NCBI GenBank assembly: GCA_035547835.1
Contig: DASZTW010000019.1
Location: forward strand, 62,001-126,000
Length of the DNA: 64,000 nt
Direction of reading: 5' to 3'
Source: Acidimicrobiales bacterium
Lineage (GTDB): Bacteria > Actinomycetota > Acidimicrobiia > Acidimicrobiales > Iamiaceae
Part shown: positions 24,192-33,120 of the stretch, in pieces
How the letters are laid out: each line of letters starts with the position of its first letter
Numbering within the stretch: position 1 is the first letter of the stretch
Program-made: the position numbers and the translations under genes
Notes under the pieces: model-generated
Told to the model about the DNA's origin: nothing
Seen by the model: only the letters and a program-made list of their open reading frames with translations
Database searches by the model: none

Positions 24192-25941
24192 CGGCGAACC
24201 ACCTCCCCGACGGGTGTCAGGACGGTTGGTCGCCCGCGGTCGGCGTCCGCCGGGGTCGGCGCCAGCCGAGGGAGGAGCGGGTTCGGTCGACGATGTGGCC
24301 GCAGGCGCTGTCGGGTCGGCCTCCTCACGGGCCCACCTCCGGGTCCGGGTCACGCCCCGGGGGGTGGACAGCCGGGAACGGCCCGAGCCGACGGCGGCGG
24401 AAAGCCCCGCTCCGGCGCCCATCGCCTGGCCCTCGCCAGACACCGCCGAGCACGGCGGGGAAGCGGCCCCTGTCGACGCGTCGTGGACAGCCGACGCCTG
24501 GCGCGACGAGGAATGGATCGACGAGGCCGAGTGGGTCGATGACGTGGCCGAACCGGAGACGTTCCCGGGCGGCACGGTCGCCGAGGAGGAGGGAATCCCT
24601 GCCTTTGACTTCGTCCCGGTGGTCGGCGCCGGGTCCGCCGGCCCTTCCGGCGCCGGGTCCGCCGGCTCTTCCGGCGAAGACGACGAACCGGCCGAGGCCC
24701 CCGAGCCCACTGGCGACGACGTCGCCGAATCGGCTGTCGCGGCGTGGCCGAAGCCGCGTCGTCGGTCGCGGTTCGGGATGCGGGCTGCCGCGTTCGCCGC
24801 CGCCGTGCTGGTGCTCACCGTTGCGGTGCCCGCGCTCACCTGGATCGGCTGGCAGTGGGTGCAGCACAGTCGCACGGGTGTGACGCGATCGAACAGCTCG
24901 GGTCTGCTCGGAGGCGGCGACCACCTCGTGCCGTACACCGCCACCGCCCTGGTCGTGACCACCGACGCGGGCGGGACGCCGACCTCCGTGGCGCTGTTCA
25001 CCCTCGACCACGGCACGACGGGCGGGTCGGTCACGTTCGTGCCGCTCGACACGCTGGTACCGCGCCAGGCGTATGGCATCGACCGACTGCGCACTGCGTT
25101 CGTGCGACAGGGCATGGCGGCCTTCGTCCGGTCGGCGAGCCAGATCCTAGGGCTCACCTTCAGCGACACGATCGTCCTCGATCCCGCGGCGATGCAGCAG
25201 TACTTCGAGCCGGTGGGCAACCTGGCCGTCTCCAGCCCCGCGGCGTTCAGCGCCGGCGGCGTGTCGTTCCCCCAAGGCGTCTCGCAGCTCGATGCGACAC
25301 GGGCGCTGGCCTACCTCGATGAAGGCAGCGCTGCGCCGGGAGACGTCGCCGCCCGCCAGCAAGCGTTCTGGGCTGCATGGGCGGACTTGGTCCGCCAACG
25401 GGGTGACGCGGTGATCGCAGGTGAGCCCGATGCCGGCCTCGGTCGCTACCTGTCGGCCTTCGCCCGCGGCACGGTCGACTTCGCGCCGTTCCCGGTGAAG
25501 GCCGAGATGAGCCCGCCGAACCCCCTGGACGGCGGATCGACCCGCGTGTACCGCGTCGACAGCCAGGCCGCGGGCCGGCGGCTGGCACTCGTGGTGCCGT
25601 TCCCGCAGGCGTCGACCGACGACCGCCTGATGGTGCGGCTGTTGAACGGTGTCGACAGCGGTGGGATCCCGCGTTCGATCGTCCAGCGCCTCGTGATCGG
25701 CGGTGGTCAGGTGGGCCTCGAGGGCACCTCACCGAACAGCGGGCTCGAGATCACCGAGATCCGTTACGGCGACCGGTCGCTCCTCGACAGGGTCAAGGTG
25801 CTCCGAGCGGCGCTCGGCGCTGGCAAGCTGGTCATCGACGACACCGTCTCGGACCCGGGTGAGGTCACGATCGTGCTCGGCCACGATCTGCTCGACCGGC
25901 CCCCGGCTGCCCTCACCAGCGACACCGGAAGCAACTCATGA
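24181..25941 (+). CDS. Membrane-anchored LCP/LytR-C-like protein
   Basis: This 586-residue protein has a long, acidic, Pro/Ala-rich cytoplasmic N-terminus (~1-195), one transmembrane helix (~197-222), then an extracytoplasmic region. The middle resembles a divergent LytR-CpsA-Psr fold (YGIDRLRTAFVRQGMAAFVRSA, then a segment like the Asp/hydrophobic strand of LCP). The end resembles a LytR_C domain (MVRLLNGVDSGGIPRS, then VIGGGQVGL). The cluster of arginines expected for polyprenyl-phosphate binding in LCP transferases is not evident, so catalytic activity is doubtful. ATG 24181 overlaps nadD, and the stop overlaps rsfS (ATGA). Confidence 0.75.
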   Translation: MAPDGEPPPRRVSGRLVARGRRPPGSAPAEGGAGSVDDVAAGAVGSASSRAHLRVRVTPRGVDSRERPEPTAAESPAPAPIAWPSPDTAEHGGEAAPVDASWTADAWRDEEWIDEAEWVDDVAEPETFPGGTVAEEEGIPAFDFVPVVGAGSAGPSGAGSAGSSGEDDEPAEAPEPTGDDVAESAVAAWPKPRRRSRFGMRAAAFAAAVLVLTVAVPALTWIGWQWVQHSRTGVTRSNSSGLLGGGDHLVPYTATALVVTTDAGGTPTSVALFTLDHGTTGGSVTFVPLDTLVPRQAYGIDRLRTAFVRQGMAAFVRSASQILGLTFSDTIVLDPAAMQQYFEPVGNLAVSSPAAFSAGGVSFPQGVSQLDATRALAYLDEGSAAPGDVAARQQAFWAAWADLVRQRGDAVIAGEPDAGLGRYLSAFARGTVDFAPFPVKAEMSPPNPLDGGSTRVYRVDSQAAGRRLALVVPFPQASTDDRLMVRLLNGVDSGGIPRSIVQRLVIGGGQVGLEGTSPNSGLEITEIRYGDRSLLDRVKVLRAALGAGKLVIDDTVSDPGEVTIVLGHDLLDRPPAALTSDTGSNS

Positions 25942-26321
25942 GCCCGCCCACGCCGATCCACGAACACGACGAGGTCCGTGACTGGGTCGGCGTTGCCGCG
26001 CGCGCGGCCGACGCGAAGAAGGGCGCGGACATCGTGGTGCTCGACGTCGGCGACGTGCTGTCGATCACCGGCTGGTTCGTGATCACCTCCGCGCCGAACG
26101 ACCGTCTGGTGCGCACGCTGGCCGAGGAGATCGAGCAGCAGGTCGCGGGAGCAGGTGGTCCTCGCCCGCTGCGGGTCGAAGGGCTCGACGACCTGCGCTG
26201 GGTGCTGATGGACTACGGCGACTTCGTCGTGCACGTGTTCCTCGAGGAAGCCCGGCGCTACTACGACCTGGAGCGACTGTGGCGCGATGTGCCCACGCTC
26301 GACTGGGCCGCGGGTACCTGA
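25938..26321 (+). CDS. rsfS: Ribosomal silencing factor RsfS
   Basis: This 127-residue protein blocks subunit joining by binding L14. The family core is readable: KKGADIVVLDVGDVLSITGWFVITSA, seen as DVLSITGWFVI, then RVEGLDDLRWVLMDYGDFVVHVF with the conserved DYGD and HVF. The C-terminus YYDLERLW is also typical. The ATGA overlap with the upstream gene couples translation. It sits after nadD and the LCP-like gene as in other actinobacteria. Confidence 0.94.
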   Translation: MSPPTPIHEHDEVRDWVGVAARAADAKKGADIVVLDVGDVLSITGWFVITSAPNDRLVRTLAEEIEQQVAGAGGPRPLRVEGLDDLRWVLMDYGDFVVHVFLEEARRYYDLERLWRDVPTLDWAAGT

Positions 26322-26382
26322 GCGGACGAGCCGACATGGCCAGTGCTTCCCACGAGCGGCGTGGCGCGGCGGAACCGAGCCG

Positions 26383-27198
26383 ATGAGCGGCCCGCTCGCC
26401 GGCCGGCGCGTCGGCGTCACCGCGGACCGCCGGCGCGACACGCAGCGGCGCCTGCTCGAGGCGCGAGGCGCCACCGTCGTCGAAGGGCCCACGCTGGCGA
26501 GCCGCTCGCTGACCCAGGCACCGGAGCTGCGCGCCGCCACCGAATCCATCGTCCGCGATCCGCCCGACGTCGTGGTCGTGGACACGGGAGTGGGCGTCAC
26601 GTCCTGGTTCGAGGCGGCGCAGGAGTGGGGTCTCGCCGATCAGGTCCGAGACGCGCTCCAAGGCGCCGGCGCGCTGGCGCGTGGGGCGAAGGCCGCATCG
26701 GCGTTGCGGCGACGGACCGGGTTGGTGTCCGTCACCTCTCCCGACGGTCGGTTGGGGTCGCTGCGCGCCGTGCTGGCGGACCGGTCGCTCGAGGGTCGCC
26801 GTGTCGTCGTCCAGCGCAGCGGCGCCACGGACGCGCCGCTGGTCGACTGGCTGCGGGCACGGGGCGCGACCGTGGTCGAGCTCGAGGTGTACCGGTGGGA
26901 GCTGCCAGCGGATCGTGACACTGCCTATGAGTTGGTGCGCCAGGGATGCACGGGCGAGCTCGACGCCGTGACCTTCACCAGCGTGCCGGCGGTCGACAAC
27001 TTGTTCGCGCTGGCCGGCGAGCTCGGGGAGGCCGAGCGGCTCCGTTACGGCTTCACGTCCGGCATGGTCGCCGCGTGCGTGGGCTCGGTCTGCGCCGAAG
27101 CCGCCCGCCAACAGGGGATCGCCGACCCGTTGTTCCCCGCGAGCGGCACGCTGCCGGACATGGTGCGGCTGCTCACCGACAAGCTCGTCCGCGCCTGA
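26383..27198 (+). CDS. HemD-like uroporphyrinogen-III synthase domain protein
   Basis: This 271-residue protein follows the two-lobe HemD pattern: LAGRRVGVTADRR at the first lobe, DVVVVDTGVGVTSW, a second strand-helix pair VVVQRSGATDAPLVDWLRARGA, then VELEVYRWELP and DAVTFTSVPAVDNLF. HemD closes hydroxymethylbilane to uroporphyrinogen III. No hem, cob or nirC-type gene is nearby and HemD sequences are very divergent, so a regulator or paralogue of unknown role cannot be excluded. ATG 26383 is used because further-upstream starts overlap rsfS. Confidence 0.72.
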   Translation: MSGPLAGRRVGVTADRRRDTQRRLLEARGATVVEGPTLASRSLTQAPELRAATESIVRDPPDVVVVDTGVGVTSWFEAAQEWGLADQVRDALQGAGALARGAKAASALRRRTGLVSVTSPDGRLGSLRAVLADRSLEGRRVVVQRSGATDAPLVDWLRARGATVVELEVYRWELPADRDTAYELVRQGCTGELDAVTFTSVPAVDNLFALAGELGEAERLRYGFTSGMVAACVGSVCAEAARQQGIADPLFPASGTLPDMVRLLTDKLVRA

Positions 27199-27264
27199 CG
27201 ACCCGGAGTGACGAACGGGTTGGGAAGGGAGCCATTGCGGCGCTTCATCTGCTGAACTGCGCCC

Positions 27265-28305
27265 ATGCGTGCAGTGGTGCTGACCGGTGAGCGACAGGTC
27301 GACGTGGAGCAGGTGCCGGATCCGGTGCTGCCCGGACCCGACGGCGTGATCGTGCAAGTCGAGCACACCGCCATCTGCGGCTCCGACCTGCACCTCTACC
27401 ACGGCGCGATGGGCGGCGCGCACGTCCATCTCGGGCATGAGTTCGTCGGGACGGTGGTGGAGTCCGGGCCGGAGGTGTACCGGTTGCGGACCGGCGACAG
27501 GGTGCTGGTGTCGGGCGTGGTGGGGTGCGGGCGCTGCCCGGCCTGCCTGGGTCGCGACCCGGTGCGCTGCGCGGTCGCGCCCCGGATCTTCGGCACGAGC
27601 ACCGACCTCGACGGGGGCCAGGCGGAGTTCGCCGCCGTCCCTGCCGCCGACGCGTTCGCGCTGCCGATCCCCGACGGCATCTCGGTCGAGCAGTCGGTGC
27701 TGCTCACCGACATCTTGCCGACGGGCTACCTGGGCGCCTTGCGGGCCGACATCACGCCGGGCTCGACGGTGGCCGTCATCGGCTTGGGGCCGGTGGGGGT
27801 TTTTGCCCTTCAGTGCGCGCAGCTCCACGGGCCCGCCCGCATCCTGGCCATCGACCGGGTGCCGGACCGCCTGGAGCGGGCCGCCGCGCTCGGCGCCGAA
27901 CCGGTCGACGTGACCAACGGCGACACCATCGCCCAGGTGGCGCAGCTCACGGGCGGACGTGGCGCGTCGTCGGTGATCGAGGCCGTGGGCGCCGACGCCA
28001 CCATCGCCGATGCGATCTGGTGTGCGGCGCCCGGCGGCACCGTCTCGATCATCGGGGCCAACATGAACTTCGCCCTCCCGATCCCTATGCCGATCGCGCT
28101 GATGCGCAGCCTCACGGTGCGGGTGACGCTGGCGTCGATCCCCTCGACGTGGGAGGCGTTGATCCCGCTGGTGGCCACGGGCCGCCTCCACCCCGAATCG
28201 GTCTTCACCCACCACATGGGGTTGAGCGAAGCGGCGGCCGCCTACGAGTTGTTCGATCAGCGTCGCGACGGGGTGCTGAAGGTCCTGCTCGACCCCACCC
28301 GCTGA
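27265..28305 (+). CDS. Zinc-dependent medium-chain alcohol dehydrogenase
   Basis: This 346-residue MDR protein has catalytic zinc ligands Cys 38 (ICGSD) and His 58-Glu 59 (LGHEF), and four structural-zinc cysteines (88, 91, 94, 102). The Rossmann motif GLGPVGVFALQ binds NAD(P). The sequence most resembles the threonine dehydrogenase / glutathione-independent formaldehyde-alcohol dehydrogenase branch. The substrate is not predictable. It is monocistronic and convergent with the SDR gene. Confidence 0.88.
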   Translation: MRAVVLTGERQVDVEQVPDPVLPGPDGVIVQVEHTAICGSDLHLYHGAMGGAHVHLGHEFVGTVVESGPEVYRLRTGDRVLVSGVVGCGRCPACLGRDPVRCAVAPRIFGTSTDLDGGQAEFAAVPAADAFALPIPDGISVEQSVLLTDILPTGYLGALRADITPGSTVAVIGLGPVGVFALQCAQLHGPARILAIDRVPDRLERAAALGAEPVDVTNGDTIAQVAQLTGGRGASSVIEAVGADATIADAIWCAAPGGTVSIIGANMNFALPIPMPIALMRSLTVRVTLASIPSTWEALIPLVATGRLHPESVFTHHMGLSEAAAAYELFDQRRDGVLKVLLDPTR

Positions 28306-28316
28306 CCCCGTTCGGC

Positions 28317-28337
28317 GCCGTGCCTGCGGCACACGGC
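28317..28337. terminator. Hairpin between convergent dehydrogenase genes
   Basis: GCCGTGCC pairs imperfectly with GGCACACGGC around TGC, giving a GC-rich bulged stem in the 58-base gap between two convergent genes. No T-run follows. Confidence 0.4.
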
Positions 28338-28363
28338 CGCCGGGTCGTGCCGGGCGTCCGCGA

Positions 28364-29137
28364 TCAGGTGTTCTGCACCGTCAGCCCGCCGTCGACCGGG
28401 ATGATCGCGCCGTGGCAGTACGAAGCTGCGGGCAGGCACAGCGACAACGTCATCTGCGCGACTTCCTCCGGATCGCCGTAGCGCCGCATGGGCACGCGGC
28501 GGCGGGCGAACTTCTCCTTCGCCTCGTCGGGGATCGGTGCGGTCATGGCGGTGCGGATCGGGCCGGGGCAGATGCAGTTGACGGTGATGCCCGCCGGCCC
28601 GAGCTCCATCGCCAGGCTCCGGGTGAGCCCGACGACGCCGTGCTTCGCGGCGGTGTAAGGCGACAGATACGCGGTCGCGCCGAGCCCTTCGGTGCTCGCG
28701 ATGTTGACGATGCGGCCGGCATCGGACTCGCGGAGGTGGGGCAGGCAGGCGCGGATCATGCGGGCTTCACCGGTGAGGTTCACCGCGATCGTGCGATCCC
28801 ATGCGTCGTCCCATCCCTCGTGGTCGATGGGCGCCGGCACGGAGATGCCGGCGTTGTTCACCAAGATGTCGAGCTTCCCGAAGCGGCCGATCACTTCCGC
28901 GACCACGGACTCGATTGCTTCAGGGTCACTGACGTCGAGTTGCCAGCCCGCCGCGGTGCCACCGGCGGCGACGATCGCGTCGACGACGGGGGTGGGGTCC
29001 GCCGTGTCGGTCACCGCCACGGCCATGCCCTCGTCGGCGAACAGCTCGGCGGTGGCACGGCCCATGCCCGACGCAGCACCGGTGATGATCGCGACCCGAC
29101 CCGTGACGTCGCGCGACAGCGCGCGGAGCCGCGCCAT
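28364..29137 (-). CDS. Short-chain dehydrogenase/reductase (SDR)
   Basis: This 257-residue classical SDR has cofactor motif TGAASGMG (19-26), NNAG, the catalytic serine in NIASTEG, and YTAAK carrying the catalytic Tyr and Lys. The C-terminus IIPVDGGLTVQ is standard. The Asp in VTDTADP after the second strand suggests NAD rather than NADP. Its ATG at 29137 overlaps the stop of the aldo/keto reductase (ATGA), so the two oxidoreductases are coupled and likely act in one small-molecule pathway that cannot be named. Confidence 0.9.
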   Translation of the reverse strand: MARLRALSRDVTGRVAIITGAASGMGRATAELFADEGMAVAVTDTADPTPVVDAIVAAGGTAAGWQLDVSDPEAIESVVAEVIGRFGKLDILVNNAGISVPAPIDHEGWDDAWDRTIAVNLTGEARMIRACLPHLRESDAGRIVNIASTEGLGATAYLSPYTAAKHGVVGLTRSLAMELGPAGITVNCICPGPIRTAMTAPIPDEAKEKFARRRVPMRRYGDPEEVAQMTLSLCLPAASYCHGAIIPVDGGLTVQNT

Positions 29138-30168
29138 CAGCGAGCGGTGCGCCGGCGAGCGCCGGCGAACGCAAGCGACGGCGGCAGGTAGCCGGCGTCG
29201 TCCCAGCTGAACGTGGTGCCCGGCGGGACGATCTCGTCGATGCGGTCGAGGATGTCGGCGGTGAGCGTCACGTCGGCGGCGCCGAGCTGGCTCTCGAGGT
29301 GCTCCGCGGTGCGCGGCCCGATGATCGCGGCGGTGACCGCGGGATGCTGGAGAACGAACGCGAGCGCGAGGTGGATGAGCGTCATACCCGACTCCTCGGC
29401 GAGCGTGGCCAGCGCGTCGGCCGCCTCGAGCTTCGCCTGGTTGGCAGGGAGCGAGAGGTCGTAACGGCCCGGTAGGCGCTGCGCCCGCCGACTCGTCAGC
29501 TCGCTCGCGCCCTTGCGCCACTTGCCCGACAGCCAGCCGCCGGCGAGCGGGCTCCAAGGGATGACGCCCATGCCGTAGCGCGCGCACGTCGGCAGGACAT
29601 CGGCCTCGATGCCGCGCACGAGGATCGAGTACGGCGGCTGCTCGCAGACGAAGCGCTCACGGTGCCGTCGCTCCGCAGTCCACTGGGCCTCGACGATGGC
29701 CGAGGGCGGGAACGTCGACGAGCCCAGGTAGCGGACCTTTCCCTGGTGAACGAGGTCGGAGAGCGCGCCCAACGTCTCGTCGACGTCGGTAGAGGGATCG
29801 GGGCGGTGGATCTGGTACAGGTCGATGTAGTCGGTGCCGAGCCGCCGCAGGCTGTTCTCGCACTCCTGGATGATCCAGCGCCGCGAGTTGCCGGCGTGCA
29901 GGGGGTTGGCGCTCGCCGGGAAGTGGACCTTCGTCGCGATCACGAGGTCGTCGCGGCGCCCCGCGATCGCCTTGCCGACGATCTCTTCCGACTCGCCGGC
30001 CGAGTACACGTCGGCGGTGTCGATGAAGTTGACGCCCGCGTCGATCGCCTGGTCGATGATCCGCAGCGAGTCGTCGTGGTCGGGGTTGCCCCACGCGCCG
30101 AACATCATGGCGCCGAGGCAGAGCGAGCTGACGTGGAGGCCGGTGGTCCCGAGGCGGCGGTGTTCCAT
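29137..30168 (-). CDS. Aldo/keto reductase
   Basis: This 343-residue NADPH-dependent TIM-barrel reductase has LGTTGLHVSSLCLG at the N-terminus. The catalytic tetrad is in NFIDTADVYSAGESE (Asp, Tyr), VIATKVHF (Lys) and LYQIHRPD (His). It resembles the YajO/Gfo-tas branch. ATG 30168 is preceded by AAGGA at 7-base spacing. It is the first gene of a two-gene unit with the SDR and diverges from the thioesterase. Confidence 0.9.
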   Translation of the reverse strand: MEHRRLGTTGLHVSSLCLGAMMFGAWGNPDHDDSLRIIDQAIDAGVNFIDTADVYSAGESEEIVGKAIAGRRDDLVIATKVHFPASANPLHAGNSRRWIIQECENSLRRLGTDYIDLYQIHRPDPSTDVDETLGALSDLVHQGKVRYLGSSTFPPSAIVEAQWTAERRHRERFVCEQPPYSILVRGIEADVLPTCARYGMGVIPWSPLAGGWLSGKWRKGASELTSRRAQRLPGRYDLSLPANQAKLEAADALATLAEESGMTLIHLALAFVLQHPAVTAAIIGPRTAEHLESQLGAADVTLTADILDRIDEIVPPGTTFSWDDAGYLPPSLAFAGARRRTAR

Positions 30169-30333
30169 GGGTGTGTCCTTCCTGCGCCGGCCGTGCGTGG
30201 TTCGCCAGACCTCACGCATGGCGGACGGTACACGGGCCGGCACCGTCGCGGCGCGCCGCGTGGCGGCGTGCCGCCGACCCGCTCCACGTCCGGGCGTAGC
30301 GGGAGCCAGCCACCGGGCTGCGAGGATGGATCC

Positions 30334-31272
30334 ATGGCCCAAGGCGCTCCCGCACTCGTCGACCAACTGCGTCCGCTCGATCGCCGCCTGCTCGGCCTCG
30401 TGGCTGATGGCGACGACCCCGCGGTCCTGTCGTTCGAGGTCGTCCCGCACTTGTGCCGCACCGACGGGCGCTTCTACGGGGGTGCCGCCCTCGCCGCCGC
30501 GCTGGCGGCGTCCGAAGCGGTGACCGGTCGGGTGGCGCTGTGGTCGTGCACCCAGCTCGTGGGTGCCGCAGCGATGAACGAGCGCATCCGCGTCGACGCG
30601 TCGGTGGTGGCATCGGGTCGATCCGTCGACCAGGTACAGGTGACCGCCACGACCGGCGGCCGGATCGTGTTCAGCGCGGTGGGTGCGACGGCAACACCGC
30701 AGCCGGACGGCATCGAGGCCAGAGGGCAGACCATGCCGAGAGTGGCGCCGCCGGAGGAGTCGCGCCCGTGGGGCGGGCCGGCCCGGCGGGACGATGCCGG
30801 CGAGCACGCGGCGGTGTTTGGCACACCACCGGCCGTCGGCCACCACCTCGTCAGCGAGCACCGCGAGGCCCACATCATGGACACATCGGCTGATCGCCCG
30901 GGCCACATGGCGTTGTGGGCGAGGCTCACCGGCGAGTTCGCCGGCACGACGATGACACCTGCCGTGCTCGGGTTCCTCGCCGACATGGTGCCGATCGCGG
31001 TGTGTCGCGCTGGTGGGGTGGAAGGCGCGGGCACCAGCCTCGACAATTCCTTGCGGGTGGGGGAGCCGATCGACACCGATTGGGTGCTCCTCGAGCTCGA
31101 TGCTGAACAGGCGGTCGGTGGCTATGGCCATGGCCACGTGCGGCTGTGGTCGCGCGACGGTCGTCTGCTCGGCACCGGCACGCAGTCGTGTCGCCTGTTC
31201 AGCTTCGAGGACTTCTTGCATGGCGCCGGGGGCCACTCGTCGGGCTCCCCGCGCGCCGGTGGCACGCGCTAG
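30334..31272 (+). CDS. Acyl-CoA thioesterase-like double-hotdog protein
   Basis: This 312-residue protein shows two hotdog-like halves: YGGAALAAALAASEAVTG in the first, with SFEVVPHLCRTDGRFYGG, and AVLGFLADMVPIAV plus SLDNSLRVGEP and WVLLELDAE in the second. This layout matches TesB/4HBT-3-type acyl-CoA thioesterases. The chain length of the substrate is unknown. The 30169-30333 gap to the divergent reductase holds the two start regions but no clear -10. ATG 30334 is used because the longer in-frame extension runs antisense to the reductase gene. Confidence 0.78.
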   Translation: MAQGAPALVDQLRPLDRRLLGLVADGDDPAVLSFEVVPHLCRTDGRFYGGAALAAALAASEAVTGRVALWSCTQLVGAAAMNERIRVDASVVASGRSVDQVQVTATTGGRIVFSAVGATATPQPDGIEARGQTMPRVAPPEESRPWGGPARRDDAGEHAAVFGTPPAVGHHLVSEHREAHIMDTSADRPGHMALWARLTGEFAGTTMTPAVLGFLADMVPIAVCRAGGVEGAGTSLDNSLRVGEPIDTDWVLLELDAEQAVGGYGHGHVRLWSRDGRLLGTGTQSCRLFSFEDFLHGAGGHSSGSPRAGGTR

Positions 31273-31322
31273 ACATCGCCCGTGGCCTGGGGGAGGCATC
31301 CAATCGCTGCTGCGGCTGCGTC

Positions 31323-32948
31323 GTGAGGCGTCTCGCCGTCGCGCTGGTCGCGCTCGTGTCGGTGACGGTACCCGCAGCGGCGCCTCGCAGGTCTCGGTCG
31401 GCCACGCCCGCGGCCGTGCGGGCGGCCGGCTGCCCGGTTGTTCCGGACCCCGCTGCGCTGCCCACGGTGGCCGAGCTTCGCCACAGCGAGGAGTTCCTGG
31501 CCTCGCTGGGCGCCCGACCCACGGGCAGCGCGGCGCACGATCGCTACATCGCCTGGATCCGCCAGCAGCTCCGCACGATCCCCGGCTTGCGGGTGCACGA
31601 CCTCGACTACCGCATCCACCGCTGGACCTCGCAGTCAGCCGCGCTCACCCTCGACGTGGGCGGCCAGCACCAGCGCGTGCCGATCGCGGATGCGATCCCG
31701 TACTCGAAGCCCACGGGCTCTGATGGGGTCGCGGCCCCGCTCGTCTACCTCGACGACAGCCAACCGATCAGCCACGCCAACGCGTCGGGCCGGATCGTCG
31801 TGCGTCCGGCACCGGCCGGCAGCGTGCCCAACTACGACTTCCTGTTGCCGATCGTCAGCTGGGAGACCTACGACCCGGGCCACACGATCGATCCGACCCA
31901 GAACTTCTACGGCGACTTCATCAACTACTCGCCGCGCGTCACCGACCTGCGCGCGGCGGCGACCGCCGGCGCCGTCGGGATCATCTTTGTGAAGGACCGT
32001 CCGCTGCGCCAGATCATCGGCCACTACGAGCCGTACGAGGGTGAGGCGTGGGGCGTGCCGGGCGTCTTCGTCGGCTCGGACCAGGGCAAGCAGCTGCGGG
32101 ACGCCATCGCGTCCGGGAAGCCGGCGACCGCCGAGATCTCCGACGTCGCGTCGTTCGACGATGCCACGACCCCGTCGATCGAGGCGGTCCTGCCGGGCAG
32201 GAGCGCGCAGCGCATCGTGGTCGACAGCCACACCGACGGCACCAACGCGGTCGAGGACAACGGCCCGATCGCCATGATCGCCATGGCCCGCTACTTCGCC
32301 GCCCTCCCTATGGCGTGCCGTCCCCGCACCATCCAGTTCGCGTTCTCAACAGCGCACTTCTACCAGCGGGTCGCCAACCCGGCCGATCGTGACGGCGGTG
32401 CCGAGCAGCTCGCCCAGCAACTCGATCGGGAGTACGACCAGGGCACGGTGTCGTCGGTGGTGGTACTCGAGCACCTCGGGGCGCGTGACTTCGAGCCCGT
32501 TCCCCGCACCGACGGTGGGCCGGGTGCCGAGCTGAAGGACACGGGTCGGCGCTCGGTGCAGTTCATCGGTGTGACGCCGAGCGTCAACCTCGTGGGCGCC
32601 GTCGACCAAGTGGTCCGCAAGTACGGCATGAACCGCACGATCGTGCTCCAAGGCTCCGACGCACCGGGCGCGACCGTCCCCCTCCACTGCTCGTTCGGTG
32701 GCGAGGGAACGCCGTTCGAACGGCACTTGCTGCCGACCGTCGGTGTGATCGCGGCCCCGCAGTTCCTTTACGACCCTGCGATTCAGATGGACGGCCTCGA
32801 TGTCGGCGTCATGCACTCCGAGCTGCTCGGTTTCACCCAACTCGTCGCCGAACTCGGCCCGATGCCGCAAGTCGCGGTGAGCGGCGCGGTCGACGTGGAG
32901 CGAGCGCTTCGCGCCCTGGGTGCGCCCGCCTGCCCGCCCGATGGGTGA
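31323..32948 (+). CDS. Exported M28-like peptidase-fold protein with PA domain
   Basis: This 541-residue protein has a signal peptide (RRLAVALVALVSVTVPAAA), a PA-like insertion (GRIVVRPAPAG, then AGAVGIIFVKD), and an M28-type fold. Metal-site motif SHTDGTNAVEDNGP supplies His, Asp and the DN aspartate. The usual catalytic EE pair is replaced: FAFSTAHF occupies that position. A later VLEHLG replaces the usual Asp-Met-Gly strand. It may be an altered or inactive aminopeptidase. GTG 31323 is chosen because it precedes the signal peptide. Confidence 0.72.
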   Translation: MRRLAVALVALVSVTVPAAAPRRSRSATPAAVRAAGCPVVPDPAALPTVAELRHSEEFLASLGARPTGSAAHDRYIAWIRQQLRTIPGLRVHDLDYRIHRWTSQSAALTLDVGGQHQRVPIADAIPYSKPTGSDGVAAPLVYLDDSQPISHANASGRIVVRPAPAGSVPNYDFLLPIVSWETYDPGHTIDPTQNFYGDFINYSPRVTDLRAAATAGAVGIIFVKDRPLRQIIGHYEPYEGEAWGVPGVFVGSDQGKQLRDAIASGKPATAEISDVASFDDATTPSIEAVLPGRSAQRIVVDSHTDGTNAVEDNGPIAMIAMARYFAALPMACRPRTIQFAFSTAHFYQRVANPADRDGGAEQLAQQLDREYDQGTVSSVVVLEHLGARDFEPVPRTDGGPGAELKDTGRRSVQFIGVTPSVNLVGAVDQVVRKYGMNRTIVLQGSDAPGATVPLHCSFGGEGTPFERHLLPTVGVIAAPQFLYDPAIQMDGLDVGVMHSELLGFTQLVAELGPMPQVAVSGAVDVERALRALGAPACPPDG

Positions 32949-32979
32949 CCCGCGATCCGGCGCCGGCGACGGGGTGCTG

Positions 32980-33052
32980 TGGAGCTAAGGAGAATCGAAC
33001 TCCTGACCTCTTCCATGCCATGGAAGCGCTCTACCAACTGAGCTATAGCCCC
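32980..33052 (-). tRNA. tRNA-Ala (anticodon GGC)
   Basis: The minus strand folds as a cloverleaf with acceptor arms GGGGCTA / TAGCTCC. The single non-Watson-Crick pair is G3-U70, the alanine identity element. The D-loop has AGCTCAGTTGGTAGAGC, the anticodon loop ATGGCAT gives GGC, and the T-loop has GTTCGAATC. The discriminator is A. The 3' CCA is not encoded, so it must be added. Confidence 0.97.
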
Positions 33053-33120
33053 GAGATGGAGACGTCATCGTAGCAGCGCGGGGCTGGCGTCCGGAAACGA
33101 CGCGACGCCTGCGCGGGCGG

